A stretch of DNA of 23,747 nucleotides from CAVHIG01 sp963636105 (GTDB lineage Bacteria > Bacillota > Clostridia > Peptostreptococcales > Anaerovoracaceae). Numbering within the stretch: position 1 is the first letter of the stretch; the number at the start of each line of letters is the position of its first letter. Positions 7,602-15,537 of the stretch are shown piece after piece. Under the pieces are notes generated by a model. The model did not search any database, was not told the DNA's origin, and saw only the letters and a list, made by a program, of their open reading frames with translations. Location of the stretch: assembly GCA_963636105.1 (NCBI GenBank), contig CAVHIG010000028.1, positions 1-23,747 of the forward strand, written 5' to 3'. A program made the position numbers and the translations under genes.

Positions 7602-9074
7602 CTACATAGACCTGTCATCTACATAGAGCTCGCGCACTGCATTTGAATCTGCCGCCGCGCTCGCCTTTTTGCCCGCGTCCGAAGCCGGCGCGAAAGCACT
7701 CGCAGTTTCCGCCGCGCCGCCTCCGTCTCGCACCTCAAAGAATTTCTTTGCAACCTGTGGGAACATCGCGTATGAAAGCACATCCTCCTCACTCTTTGCG
7801 AAATCCTTCGCCTCTGCTTTGTATTTTTCAAGCTCAGGCGGTATCAAATCCGCCGGCCTGCATTCTATAAGCTCTGCATCGCCTATCGCCTTTTTACGAA
7901 CGGCTTCATTTATCTTGCCCGGAAGCCTTCCATACTCGCCGCGCAGAAGTCCCTTAGACTCCTTTGTGACCATCTTGTATCTATCTCCGGCCAGGATATT
8001 GAGCACGGCCTGGGAGCCGACAATCTGGCTCGTCGGTGTCACAAGCGGAGGATAACCGAAGTCCTCACGTACACGCGGAATCTCCGCAAGCACGTCATAA
8101 TACTTGTCCTCTGCATTCGCCTGCTTGAGCTGCGATATGAGGTTTGAAAGCATGCCGCCCGGTACCTGATAGAGCAGGGTATTGCCGTCTACCGACAAAA
8201 CCTTCGGATCGAGTATTCCCTCTGTCATGAGCCTCTTTGCGACAGTCCTGAAGTGTGCCGCCGCCTCGGCCATGAGCGAAAGGTCAAGGCCTGTATCTCT
8301 CTCGGTGCCCGCAAGCGTAGCCACAAGTGACTCCGTCGCCGGCTGTGATGTGCCGTTTGCCATTGGTGAAAGTGCCGTGTCTACGATATCCACACCTGCC
8401 TGAGCCGCCATCAGATATACCATGTCTCCCGTACCCGTGGTATTGTGGGTATGGAGATGAATAGGCACGCTTACATTCTCTTTGAGGCGCTTTACGAGCG
8501 AGTACGCCTTGTAAGGAAGCAAAAGATTTGCCATATCCTTTATGCATATCACGTCCGCGCCCATTTTCTCAAGCTCCAGAGCAAGTCTTACGAAATAGTC
8601 CTCGTCATGTACGGGACTTACGGTATAGCTCAGCGCCGCCTCACATATACCGCCGTATTCCTTGCAGGCTTTTATCGATTTTTCAAGATTTCTTACGTCA
8701 TTCAAGGCATCGAATATACGCACCACATCTACGCCGTTTTCTATGGATTTTTTTACAAATTCATCCACGACATCATCCGCGTAGTGCTTATATCCGAGCA
8801 TGTTCTGGCCGCGGAAAAGCATTTGCAGCTTCGTATGCGGCAGTGCCTTCTTCAAAGCCCTGAGTCTCTCCCACGGATCCTCATTCAGGAATCTCATGCA
8901 GGCATCGAAGGTAGCTCCACCCCAGCATTCGAGAGACCAGTAGCCTATCTTGTCCAGTGTCTCACAAGCCGGGAGCATATCCTCAAGCTTCATTCTGGTA
9001 GCCGCCTGCGATTGGTGAGCATCTCTTAAAATTGTATCTGTTATATATAAAGGTTTCTTTTCCATATTTTTCAT
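7602..9074 (-). CDS. oadA: Oxaloacetate decarboxylase alpha subunit (carboxyltransferase)
   Basis: The cytoplasmic subunit transfers carboxylate from oxaloacetate to biotin on the carrier protein, leaving pyruvate. It has the pyruvate-carboxylase-type TIM barrel: TDTILRDAHQS near the N terminus with a metal and substrate site, FRGQNMLGYKHY, the likely carbamylated lysine in VICIKDMANLL, and the metal histidines in PIHLHTHNTTGT. A PYC-OADA helical domain follows (PGGMLSNLISQL, REDFGYPPLVTPTSQIVG). At about 490 residues it lacks the biotin domain, which is encoded separately two genes upstream. An Ala-rich linker remains at the end (ETASAFAPASDAGKKASAAADS). The start is uncertain: I prefer MKNMEKK (9074) with AAGGA 11-12 nt upstream; ATG 9095 and 9065 are alternatives. 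A methylmalonyl-CoA carboxyltransferase 5S role is less likely given the neighbours. Confidence 0.9.
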   Translation of the reverse strand: MKNMEKKPLYITDTILRDAHQSQAATRMKLEDMLPACETLDKIGYWSLECWGGATFDACMRFLNEDPWERLRALKKALPHTKLQMLFRGQNMLGYKHYADDVVDEFVKKSIENGVDVVRIFDALNDVRNLEKSIKACKEYGGICEAALSYTVSPVHDEDYFVRLALELEKMGADVICIKDMANLLLPYKAYSLVKRLKENVSVPIHLHTHNTTGTGDMVYLMAAQAGVDIVDTALSPMANGTSQPATESLVATLAGTERDTGLDLSLMAEAAAHFRTVAKRLMTEGILDPKVLSVDGNTLLYQVPGGMLSNLISQLKQANAEDKYYDVLAEIPRVREDFGYPPLVTPTSQIVGSQAVLNILAGDRYKMVTKESKGLLRGEYGRLPGKINEAVRKKAIGDAELIECRPADLIPPELEKYKAEAKDFAKSEEDVLSYAMFPQVAKKFFEVRDGGGAAETASAFAPASDAGKKASAAADSNAVRELYVDDRSM

Positions 9075-9195
9075 GGCCCATCCCGTCCTTTTCATACCCT
9101 CGCAGCCGAATATTCAAAATCCTCTTTTATCAGGTCGAATCCGGTCTTTGCCCAAAAGCAAAGCCTCCGCCGACTGCAAGTTCAAAGAATTTATC

Positions 9196-10386
9196 CTATC
9201 CAAACATAGCGATGAGTACGCCGGCCGCTATGGCAGAGCCGATGACTCCGGCCACATTCGGTCCCATGGCGTGCATAAGCAGGAAGTTTCTCGGATTCTC
9301 TGCCTGGCCCACCTTCTGGGATACTCTCGCTGCCATAGGCACCGCGGAGACTCCTGCAGAACCGATGAGCGGATTTATCTTTTCCTTCAGGAAGAGATTC
9401 ATAATCTTCGCAAGCACTACTCCTGCAGCTGTTCCGAAGGAGAAAGCTATCACGCCCATTACCATAATCTTGATCGTCTCAAGACTCAGGAAGGTGCTCG
9501 CGGTCGCAGTTGCTCCTACCGTCACTCCAAGGAATATGGTCACTATATTCATAAGTTCGTTTTGCGCTGTCTTTGAAAGACGCTCTGCCACTCCGCACTC
9601 ACGGAAGAGGTTTCCGAGCATCAGGCATCCCACAAGCGGTGTAGCGGATGGTACAATCAAGAATACCAGCACGGTCACAACTATAGGGAATATTATCTTT
9701 TCAGTCTTTGAAACCGTTCTGAGCGGCTTCATGACAATCTTTCTTTCTTTTTCAGTGGTCAAAAGCTTCATAATCGGCGGCTGAATTACAGGCACAAGCG
9801 CCATGTAAGAATAGGCTGCCACAGCAATAGGTCCGAGCAGCTCCGGCGCGAGCTTTGTAGTCACAAATATCGCCGTCGGTCCGTCCGCACCGCCTATGAT
9901 GCCGATTGAGCTCGCCTGAGCCGATGTAAAGCCGAGCAGCTTTGCGCCCACAAAGGTGGAGAAGATACCAAACTGCGCAGCCGCTCCGAGGAGCAGGCTC
10001 TTTGGATTCGCAATGAGCGGGCCAAAATCCGTCATAGCTCCCACGCCGAGGAAAATGAGGCATGGGTAGATGCCTAGCTTGACCCCGAGATAAAGGTAAT
10101 CCAAAAGCCCCGGCGTGATCACTGTGCCGTCTGCCGCCGCGCCTCCAAACAAATCCCAGTGTACATGCCCGCCAGCAAAGAGAGCCTCATGAAAGACCTC
10201 CGCACCCGGCAAATTCGTAAGCAACATACCAAAGGCTATCGGCAGCAGAAGAAGAGGTTCAAACTGCTTTTTTATAGCAAGATACATCAGCACAAATGAA
10301 ATCAAAATCATTATGAGGGATTTCGGCTCTGAGGAAAACAGCGTATAGACCCCCGTCTGATGTAAGAAATTTACAAATGCTTCCAT
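9196..10386 (-). CDS. oadB: Na+-pumping decarboxylase beta subunit
   Basis: This membrane subunit decarboxylates carboxybiotin and couples the reaction to Na+ export. It is about 396 residues and very hydrophobic, with roughly nine to eleven membrane segments. The family signature SIGIIGGADGPTAIFVTTKLAP holds the essential aspartate; a second conserved block is YSYMALVPVIQPPIMKLLTT. The C-terminal half also matches the family (GNLFRECGVAERLSKTAQNELMNI; FLLMHAMGPNVAGVIGSAIAAG). The ATG at 10386 is preferred over the GTG at 10392 because AGGAAG lies 8 nt before it. Paralogues work with methylmalonyl-CoA or glutaconyl-CoA decarboxylases; the adjacent OadA-type alpha subunit makes oxaloacetate the best substrate guess. 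Confidence 0.92.
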   Translation of the reverse strand: MEAFVNFLHQTGVYTLFSSEPKSLIMILISFVLMYLAIKKQFEPLLLLPIAFGMLLTNLPGAEVFHEALFAGGHVHWDLFGGAAADGTVITPGLLDYLYLGVKLGIYPCLIFLGVGAMTDFGPLIANPKSLLLGAAAQFGIFSTFVGAKLLGFTSAQASSIGIIGGADGPTAIFVTTKLAPELLGPIAVAAYSYMALVPVIQPPIMKLLTTEKERKIVMKPLRTVSKTEKIIFPIVVTVLVFLIVPSATPLVGCLMLGNLFRECGVAERLSKTAQNELMNIVTIFLGVTVGATATASTFLSLETIKIMVMGVIAFSFGTAAGVVLAKIMNLFLKEKINPLIGSAGVSAVPMAARVSQKVGQAENPRNFLLMHAMGPNVAGVIGSAIAAGVLIAMFG

Positions 10387-10420
10387 AATCACTACTTCCT
10401 TTCCAGCTACACCTGCAAGC

Positions 10421-10786
10421 TCAGCCTATCGTGCAAAGGATTGCGCCTGTCTCCACGGTCTGTCCCGCGGAAACTGCCACGCCGGAGGCTTTTCCGTCGC
10501 AAGGTGCCAGGATTTCGTTCTCCATCTTCATAGCTTCAAGTATCATAAGTACCTGACCTGCCTTGACATTGTCTCCGTTTTTTACATTTACAGAAAGGAT
10601 ATTTCCCGGCATAGGTGCTGTCACCGTCTCAGCACCGGCCGGAGTTTGGGCAGCCGAGCTTGCAGCTGCAGCCGGAGCGGGAGCTGTCTTCTGTGCAGGG
10701 GTAACAGAAGCAGCTTCTCCAGCAGTGATTTCTTCTATCTCAACTTCATATGATGTCCCATTGACATTTACGCGATATTTTTTCAT
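10421..10786 (-). CDS. Biotin carboxyl carrier subunit of the Na+-pumping decarboxylase
   Basis: This is the mobile carrier that shuttles CO2 as carboxybiotin between the alpha and beta subunits. In 121 residues it shows an N-terminal strand region (MKKYRVNVNGTSYEVEIEEI), a flexible Ala/Pro linker (about residues 30-52) and a C-terminal biotinyl domain with the biotinylation motif EAMKMEN (lysine 87) and the usual paired glycines (PMPGNILSV, NVKAGQVL). GGGGAG lies 3 nt before the ATG. It sits between the gamma and beta genes. Equivalent proteins are named MmdC or GcdC in related enzymes. Confidence 0.92.
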   Translation of the reverse strand: MKKYRVNVNGTSYEVEIEEITAGEAASVTPAQKTAPAPAAAASSAAQTPAGAETVTAPMPGNILSVNVKNGDNVKAGQVLMILEAMKMENEILAPCDGKASGVAVSAGQTVETGAILCTIG

Positions 10787-10895
10787 TTTCTCCCCTCATT
10801 TCTTTCTTATGTGGATTTTCCAGACCTCAAATGTAATTCTCTTCTTACATCGTCTGTCCTTTTCAATTGTCTCTCGCAAGGCAGCTTGAGCTTCA

Positions 10896-11180
10896 CTAAA
10901 CAGCCTTGAATGACAATATTCTGATTGCGGATACGTCCGTGCCCATCTCTTCCGCGATAGCTGCGGCAACTGCGGCTTTCAGCTCTACGCTTATGTTCCC
11001 TTCATTTTGCGTAGGTGCCGCGTCCGCGCATGTAGCGGCGGAAGGCGCAGATTTTGCTGAAGATTCTTTCTTCTCAAAACACATGCAAATCTTACTCATC
11101 AGCATGCACAGAAGAATCAAAACTATCAAACCGAAGAAGACGGTACCCATTCCCATCAATACTACAAATCCGTTTGACAT
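10896..11180 (-). CDS. oadG: OadG-family gamma subunit of the Na+-pumping decarboxylase
   Basis: A small membrane-anchored subunit that holds the complex together and helps assembly in this family. The 94 residues begin with one transmembrane helix (VLMGMGTVFFGLIVLILLCMLM, about 6-27), then a charged and Ala/Pro-rich linker. It ends with the family's C-terminal block ELKAAVAAAIAEEMGTDVSAIRILSF. GAAGGAAG five nt before the ATG supports the start. It is the first gene of the operon, about 100 nt after the predicted transcript start; a 109-nt gap separates it from the biotin carrier gene. Confidence 0.88.
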   Translation of the reverse strand: MSNGFVVLMGMGTVFFGLIVLILLCMLMSKICMCFEKKESSAKSAPSAATCADAAPTQNEGNISVELKAAVAAAIAEEMGTDVSAIRILSFKAV

Positions 11181-11286
11181 AACTTCTTCCTTCTTTCTCC
11201 TCTAGACTCTCAAGGTCTCTCTGAAATATTTTCTGCAACCTACTTCGGCAGAAATTTAAATTCGTTTATCTGTCCTTCTTGACTTT

Positions 11287-11315
11287 ATTATAAGTTTTTA
11301 ATAAAATAAAGGCAA
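11287..11315 (-). promoter_or_regulatory. Promoter of the oad operon
   Basis: On the minus strand TTGCCT (11310-11315), a 17-nt spacer and a perfect TATAAT (11287-11292) predict a transcript start near 11280. The weak -35 fits an activator-dependent promoter. Confidence 0.72.
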
Positions 11316-11319
11316 TTAC

Positions 11320-11333
11320 TTATATATTTATAA
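11320..11333. promoter_or_regulatory. Dyad next to the oad -35 (candidate LysR activation site)
   Basis: TTATA, 4 nt, TATAA. The centre is near -46 relative to the predicted start, just upstream of the -35. The sequence is simple and AT-rich, so the call rests mostly on position and on its exact 20-nt distance from the next dyad. Confidence 0.45.
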
Positions 11334-11336
11334 CAC

Positions 11337-11356
11337 TTATAAATTTTTGTTTATAA
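11337..11356. promoter_or_regulatory. Dyad upstream of the oad promoter (candidate LysR recognition site)
   Basis: TTATAAA, 6 nt, TTTATAA: a perfect 7+7 inverted repeat centred near -66 relative to the predicted oad transcript start. LysR-type regulators classically bind a recognition site near -65. The centre is two helical turns from the promoter-proximal dyad. Confidence 0.6.
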
Positions 11357-11537
11357 TGCGTATAATTAAGTATAAAAACGGTATGTAAATACACATATAT
11401 TGCGTATGTTTGTATATATTTTTGGTATACTGTCACACTAATATATCATTTTTTTGTGCGAATTCACAATTTAACAGGTATGTTTCAGTGCAAAGCAGTA
11501 GGCATGTGCCGCCCCAAATCTTCCTTGCAACAAATAA

Positions 11538-11561
11538 TTTGATAAAGTATACTTTACCAAA
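11538..11561. promoter_or_regulatory. 24-bp palindrome in front of the LysR gene
   Basis: The core TAAAGTATACTTTA (11543-11556) is a perfect 14-bp palindrome. It is flanked after one mismatched base on each side by TTTG and CAAA, giving 22 of 24 symmetric positions. It ends 13 nt before the ribosome site of the regulator gene. It is a likely operator, perhaps for autorepression. Confidence 0.65.
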
Positions 11562-11586
11562 ACAGGAAAAACGAAAGGAGCCGTAA

Positions 11587-12531
11587 ATGTTTCACGGAAA
11601 GGAATATGTATACGAGGTATACAAGGAGAAGAGTTTTTCAAAGGCTGCGCAGAATCTCTATATTTCACAGCCTTCTCTGAGTGCCACAATAAAAAAAATA
11701 GAGCAGAACATAGGCGCGGATATATTTGACAGAAGCACTGTACCCGTCCAGCTCACAGAATGTGGGAAAAAATACATAAAATACGCCGAAAGAATCATGG
11801 ATTTCGAAAAAGAATTCAGAAACTACGTGACAAATTTGAACGAACTTAATACCGGAAGCATAGCAATAGGCGCCAGCAGCTTCTTCACATCCTTTATACT
11901 GCCGCCTATAGTCACCGCCTTTACAAAGGCCTATCCAAAGGTTTTTGTAAAGCTTGTCGAGGCCACCACAGCCCAGCTTGAAAATTCGCTGGCAGACGGC
12001 AGCCTTGACCTTATAATAGACAATTACGAATTCGATCCGAGCAAATGCAGCGCCCACTATCTGTACGACGAGCACCTCATCCTGGCCGCAAATAAAAAAT
12101 TTACCTCGACAGAAAACGCAAAGCAATACCAGCTGAGCACAAAGGACATAATAAAGGGCAAGCACCTGAAAAGCAATGTACCGGGCGTACCGCTTGAAAT
12201 CTTCAAAAACGACCCCTTCCTGCTTCTGCGCTCCGGAAATGATACCCGCTTTCGCGCGGAAAAAATCTGTGACAGCCAAAAATTCAGGCCCCAAACCGCG
12301 CTTGAGCTCGACCAGCAGATCTCTGCCTACAATCTCGCATGCTACGGCATGGGGCTTACCTTCATCAGTGACTCACTCGTCCGACATATGAATCCTGACG
12401 CAAATATGGTCTATTATAAGCTGGACTGCGCCGACTCCGCACGCTCCGTATCCTTCTATCAAAAGGCCGGCAAGCGCCCGAGCAAGGCAGCCGTAGAATT
12501 TTTGAAAATCGCAAGTGAGCAGCTGAGCTAA
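11587..12531 (+). CDS. LysR-family transcriptional regulator
   Basis: A 314-residue DNA-binding regulator. The N-terminal winged helix-turn-helix is clear (VYEVYKEKSFSKAAQNLYISQPSLSATIKKIEQNIGADIFDRS, about residues 8-50). A linker helix follows, then a substrate-binding-protein-like effector domain from about residue 90 (GSIAIGASSFFTSFILPPIVTAFTKAYPKVFVKLVE). Length is typical. AAAGGAG six nt before the ATG fixes the start. It is transcribed divergently from the oad operon, the usual arrangement for a LysR regulator and its target, so it probably senses a substrate or product of oxaloacetate/citrate metabolism. The effector cannot be read from sequence. Confidence 0.92.
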   Translation: MFHGKEYVYEVYKEKSFSKAAQNLYISQPSLSATIKKIEQNIGADIFDRSTVPVQLTECGKKYIKYAERIMDFEKEFRNYVTNLNELNTGSIAIGASSFFTSFILPPIVTAFTKAYPKVFVKLVEATTAQLENSLADGSLDLIIDNYEFDPSKCSAHYLYDEHLILAANKKFTSTENAKQYQLSTKDIIKGKHLKSNVPGVPLEIFKNDPFLLLRSGNDTRFRAEKICDSQKFRPQTALELDQQISAYNLACYGMGLTFISDSLVRHMNPDANMVYYKLDCADSARSVSFYQKAGKRPSKAAVEFLKIASEQLS

Positions 12532-12604
12532 GCCTCCCGCCGCAAGCCGCACGACCCTCGCACGCCGCAAGCCTGCGCAGTTTCCGCAAAGAGCCTAAAA
12601 GCTG

Positions 12605-14581
12605 CTACTCGGTGGTGGAGAGGATTTCTTTGTTTTTCTCGACCTGAGATACCTTCATGTCTGCCGCGCGCTCCGGATCCACCTCGTCATTGAGCGCCAG
12701 AAGTCCCGGAGACAGGTAGACGGTATCCAGAATCTCACCGTCGAGCGAAATCTTGCTGTATTCGGTGAAGTTTTCGCCCTTGATGTAATACTGGTCTCCC
12801 AGCAGCACGATTTCGTCGATCCTTATCGGGTCGATGCCCATCTGCAAATCCGTAGCCACAAATGGTGAGCTGCCGCCGTAGATATAATCCTTGCCGTAGA
12901 GCATGTCGTACTCAAGAAGCTTGAGGTCAGAGAGATAGGTCTCGCTGTCCTTGTGGTTCTGGTGGTACTTTATCAATGTGCCCGTATGGATATCGAGCCT
13001 GTTGAGCACCTCCGCGGCCAGCTGATAGGTGTACAGGTCCTGATCCACCTTCTTCATTTTGAAATTGCTCCAGATTACGTACTCAGTCTTGTAGAGGTCG
13101 CCGCTCTCCAGCTCATTTTCCTCGATGTCGAGCGCCGGAATGTGGTCGCCGTAGAGTACAAGAACTACATCCTCGTCATACTTTGAAAGCTCGTCGGTCA
13201 AGTCTTCAAGAAATTCGTCCATCTCGTGAATCTGATTTACGTAATATTCCCACTGCCATTTCAGCTCCTCGGTCTCGGCCTCCACTGTGATGGCCGGGTT
13301 CTTTATCACCTGCTCTGTCGGATATTTTCCATGACCCTGCACTGAAATTGTATATACAAGGTCCTCGGTTTCCGTGGAATTGAGGGCATCTGTTATATAG
13401 CGCACGAGGACTCTGTCCTTTGCCCAGTTTTTAGGGGTTTTAACGGCGTTTGCCATGTATTCGAGGCAGGTGAAGGTGTCGTAGCCGAGGTTTGCGAAGA
13501 CGGTATTTCTGTTGTAGAAGGCGCCTCTGTGGTTGTGAATGGCATGAGCGGAATATCCAATGCTCTTGAGATCATAGGCTATGGTCTCGCAGGTCTTCTC
13601 TGTAAGCACCGATTTGTACGGATATTCGCCCGGGCCGAAGAATTTTACACTCATACCGGACATAACTTCAAATTCTGAATTTGCGGTACCCGCGCCCACC
13701 GCCGGCACTGTCAGATATCCGGAGGAATAGTTTTCCTTCAGGCTCCTGAAAAATGGCACGGCATCCTCTGAAAGCTTTATATTTTTCACGTGAGATGGAT
13801 CTATAAAGGATTCGAGCTGCAGGAATATAATATTCGGATGCTCCTGCCCGTCATCCTCTACGGTAATCTGCGATGTCCCATCCTCGGAAAGCTCACCCTC
13901 GTCAAAGACATTTTTTACCTTCTCCTCGCTGTAGCCGAAAGGCTTTGAAATACCTGTATTCAGCCATGTATTTATAAAGCAGTACGGCACGCCAAAGTCT
14001 CTGTACGCATAGGCCAGGTTTCCGAAAAAGGTGTCTACTATGCCGCATTTTATCGCAAGTCCGCTGGCGCCGAAAATACAGACCAGAGTCGCCAGAAAAA
14101 TCGCTATGCTTTTCTTGTAATTTATCTTTTCCTTTAGCTTCGGCGCAAATATAAAAACCAATACGACCGCCGCTATCAGGAGGCCAAAGCCTACGCAGGC
14201 CATGGCAATTTCCTTGCTGTTCAGGTAATTTGTCACTATCGACAGGCCGTCCTCCAAAATCGACAGATCCTTTGTCGTAAAAGGCGTCATACGATTTGAG
14301 AGTATTACGGAATTTATGATTCCGAGAGCCAGCCACCAGCCGGACCACCAGAAGTAGATAAAAATCCGTCTCCTGAAGAGTACTGCCGTCATCATTGTGG
14401 TGAAAATTATCAGGACATTGTACAAAAATACAAGCGGGCTTTCCGCCAAAAACTCCAGCCCCGCGACAAAAGAATGTCTCGCAAGAGCTTCTATAATGAA
14501 ATTCAATACAAAGCCCAGCAAAACAGACATTGCAATGCAATTATGCAAATATTTCAAGTAAAAATTTTTCAATTTTTCCAT
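12605..14581 (-). CDS. LTA synthase-family membrane phosphoglycerol transferase
   Basis: A membrane enzyme of the LtaS/MdoB sulfatase-fold family that moves phosphoglycerol units onto lipid or glycan acceptors outside the membrane. The 658 residues start with about five membrane helices (within residues 15-180). An extracellular catalytic domain follows with the metal-binding glutamate in FLQLESF (E257), the nucleophilic threonine in GAGTANSEFEVMSG (T299), H417 in VQGHGKYP and the DH pair in LYGDHIPAL (479-480). The last ~120 residues form an extra domain (IDEIVLLGDQYYIKGENFTEYSKISLDGE) resembling an Ig/IPT-like fold. Its ATG overlaps the rsmA stop by 1 nt (TAATG), so it is translationally coupled as the last gene of the operon. 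Whether the product is lipoteichoic acid or another polymer is open. Confidence 0.88.
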   Translation of the reverse strand: MEKLKNFYLKYLHNCIAMSVLLGFVLNFIIEALARHSFVAGLEFLAESPLVFLYNVLIIFTTMMTAVLFRRRIFIYFWWSGWWLALGIINSVILSNRMTPFTTKDLSILEDGLSIVTNYLNSKEIAMACVGFGLLIAAVVLVFIFAPKLKEKINYKKSIAIFLATLVCIFGASGLAIKCGIVDTFFGNLAYAYRDFGVPYCFINTWLNTGISKPFGYSEEKVKNVFDEGELSEDGTSQITVEDDGQEHPNIIFLQLESFIDPSHVKNIKLSEDAVPFFRSLKENYSSGYLTVPAVGAGTANSEFEVMSGMSVKFFGPGEYPYKSVLTEKTCETIAYDLKSIGYSAHAIHNHRGAFYNRNTVFANLGYDTFTCLEYMANAVKTPKNWAKDRVLVRYITDALNSTETEDLVYTISVQGHGKYPTEQVIKNPAITVEAETEELKWQWEYYVNQIHEMDEFLEDLTDELSKYDEDVVLVLYGDHIPALDIEENELESGDLYKTEYVIWSNFKMKKVDQDLYTYQLAAEVLNRLDIHTGTLIKYHQNHKDSETYLSDLKLLEYDMLYGKDYIYGGSSPFVATDLQMGIDPIRIDEIVLLGDQYYIKGENFTEYSKISLDGEILDTVYLSPGLLALNDEVDPERAADMKVSQVEKNKEILSTTE

Positions 14582-15537
14582 TATTTTTCTCCAACCTGCG
14601 CGCCTTCTGAAATGCCGGAAGCCTCGGCAGCCGATATTGTATTCGCAAGCAATGCAAATTCCTCAAGGCTCAGAGTCTCCGCCCTTCTGACAGGGTCTAT
14701 CCCCGCAGTCTCCAAAACCTTCGAAATCTGCTCCTTGCTCATTCCGCGCACTCCTGTGAGCGAATTCAGCAAGGTCTTGCGCCTCTGCCCAAAGCCGGCC
14801 TTTATACACGCAAAAAATACCCTTTCATCTGTAAGTTTTACCGGCTTCTCACTGCGTATATCCAGGCGCAGTACGGCCGAATCTACCTTTGGCTGCGGCA
14901 AAAATACCTCCTTTGGCACCTTCGCCACCGCCTCTACTGTGCAATAATATTGAACCGCCAGCGACAGCGCTCCGTAAGCCTTTGTCCCCGGCTCCGCCTT
15001 TATGCGGTCCGCGACCTCCTTTTGCATCATTATGGTGATGCTGTCCGCGCGCACGCCATCCTCAAGCAGCTTCATGATTATTGGCGTGGTGATATAATAT
15101 GGCAGATTTCCGATTATCCGCACTCTGCCCCGCGCACCGCCTGCCGCCTCATCCTTGCCCGGAGCCTGCGCAGTTTCCGCAGTGGAAGCAGCATAGCCAT
15201 GCTCGTCAAGAATTCGGTTCAGGTCTGTCTTTAAAATATCCTGATTTATGACCTCTACATTGTCATATTCTGACAGCGTTTCCTTGAGTATGGGTATGAG
15301 ATTTTTGTCAATCTCCACCGCGATGACCCGGCCTGCCGCCTGCGCAGCCTCTGCCGTAAGCACGCCGATGCCCGGACCGATTTCTATAACGATATCGTCC
15401 TTTGTGATGAGCGAGCTTTCAATGATTTTGTCGATTATATTCTTGTCTGTCAAAAAGTTTTGACCCAGGCTCTTTGAGAGCTTGAATCCGTATCTATCCT
15501 TGATGTCCCGTATCGCCGCGGGTGAGTATAGCTTCAT
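14581..15537 (-). CDS. rsmA: 16S rRNA (adenine(1518)-N(6)/adenine(1519)-N(6))-dimethyltransferase
   Basis: RsmA (KsgA) dimethylates two adjacent adenines near the 3' end of 16S rRNA using S-adenosylmethionine, a late ribosome-assembly step. Marks are SLGQNFLTDKNI (23-34), the SAM loop EIGPGIGVLTAEA (52-64), the acidic AVEID (73-77), and catalytic motif IV NLPYYITTPI (144-153). At 318 residues it is longer than usual because of a low-complexity insert at about 115-137 (YAASTAETAQAPGKDEAAGG) just before motif IV; the insert codes for one copy of the GC(A/C)GTTTCCGC word. The gene overlaps rnmV by 44 nt, a pairing common in Bacillota where RNase M5 and RsmA act in rRNA processing. Confidence 0.95.
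   Translation of the reverse strand: MKLYSPAAIRDIKDRYGFKLSKSLGQNFLTDKNIIDKIIESSLITKDDIVIEIGPGIGVLTAEAAQAAGRVIAVEIDKNLIPILKETLSEYDNVEVINQDILKTDLNRILDEHGYAASTAETAQAPGKDEAAGGARGRVRIIGNLPYYITTPIIMKLLEDGVRADSITIMMQKEVADRIKAEPGTKAYGALSLAVQYYCTVEAVAKVPKEVFLPQPKVDSAVLRLDIRSEKPVKLTDERVFFACIKAGFGQRRKTLLNSLTGVRGMSKEQISKVLETAGIDPVRRAETLSLEEFALLANTISAAEASGISEGAQVGEK

Larger units (their letters stand above)
11181..11586. promoter_or_regulatory. Divergent control region between the oad operon and the LysR gene
   Basis: This 406-nt gene-free region is strikingly AT-rich at 11270-11470. It holds the oad promoter, two dyads upstream of it and a palindrome in front of the regulator gene, each listed separately. 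A convincing promoter for the regulator gene was not found; TATACT at 11426 and TATAAT at 11361 are possible -10 elements without good -35 partners. Confidence 0.8.

Noticed and set aside
8445..9029. 194-codon plus-strand open frame
   Set aside because: Antisense to conserved OadA motifs; no recognisable protein.
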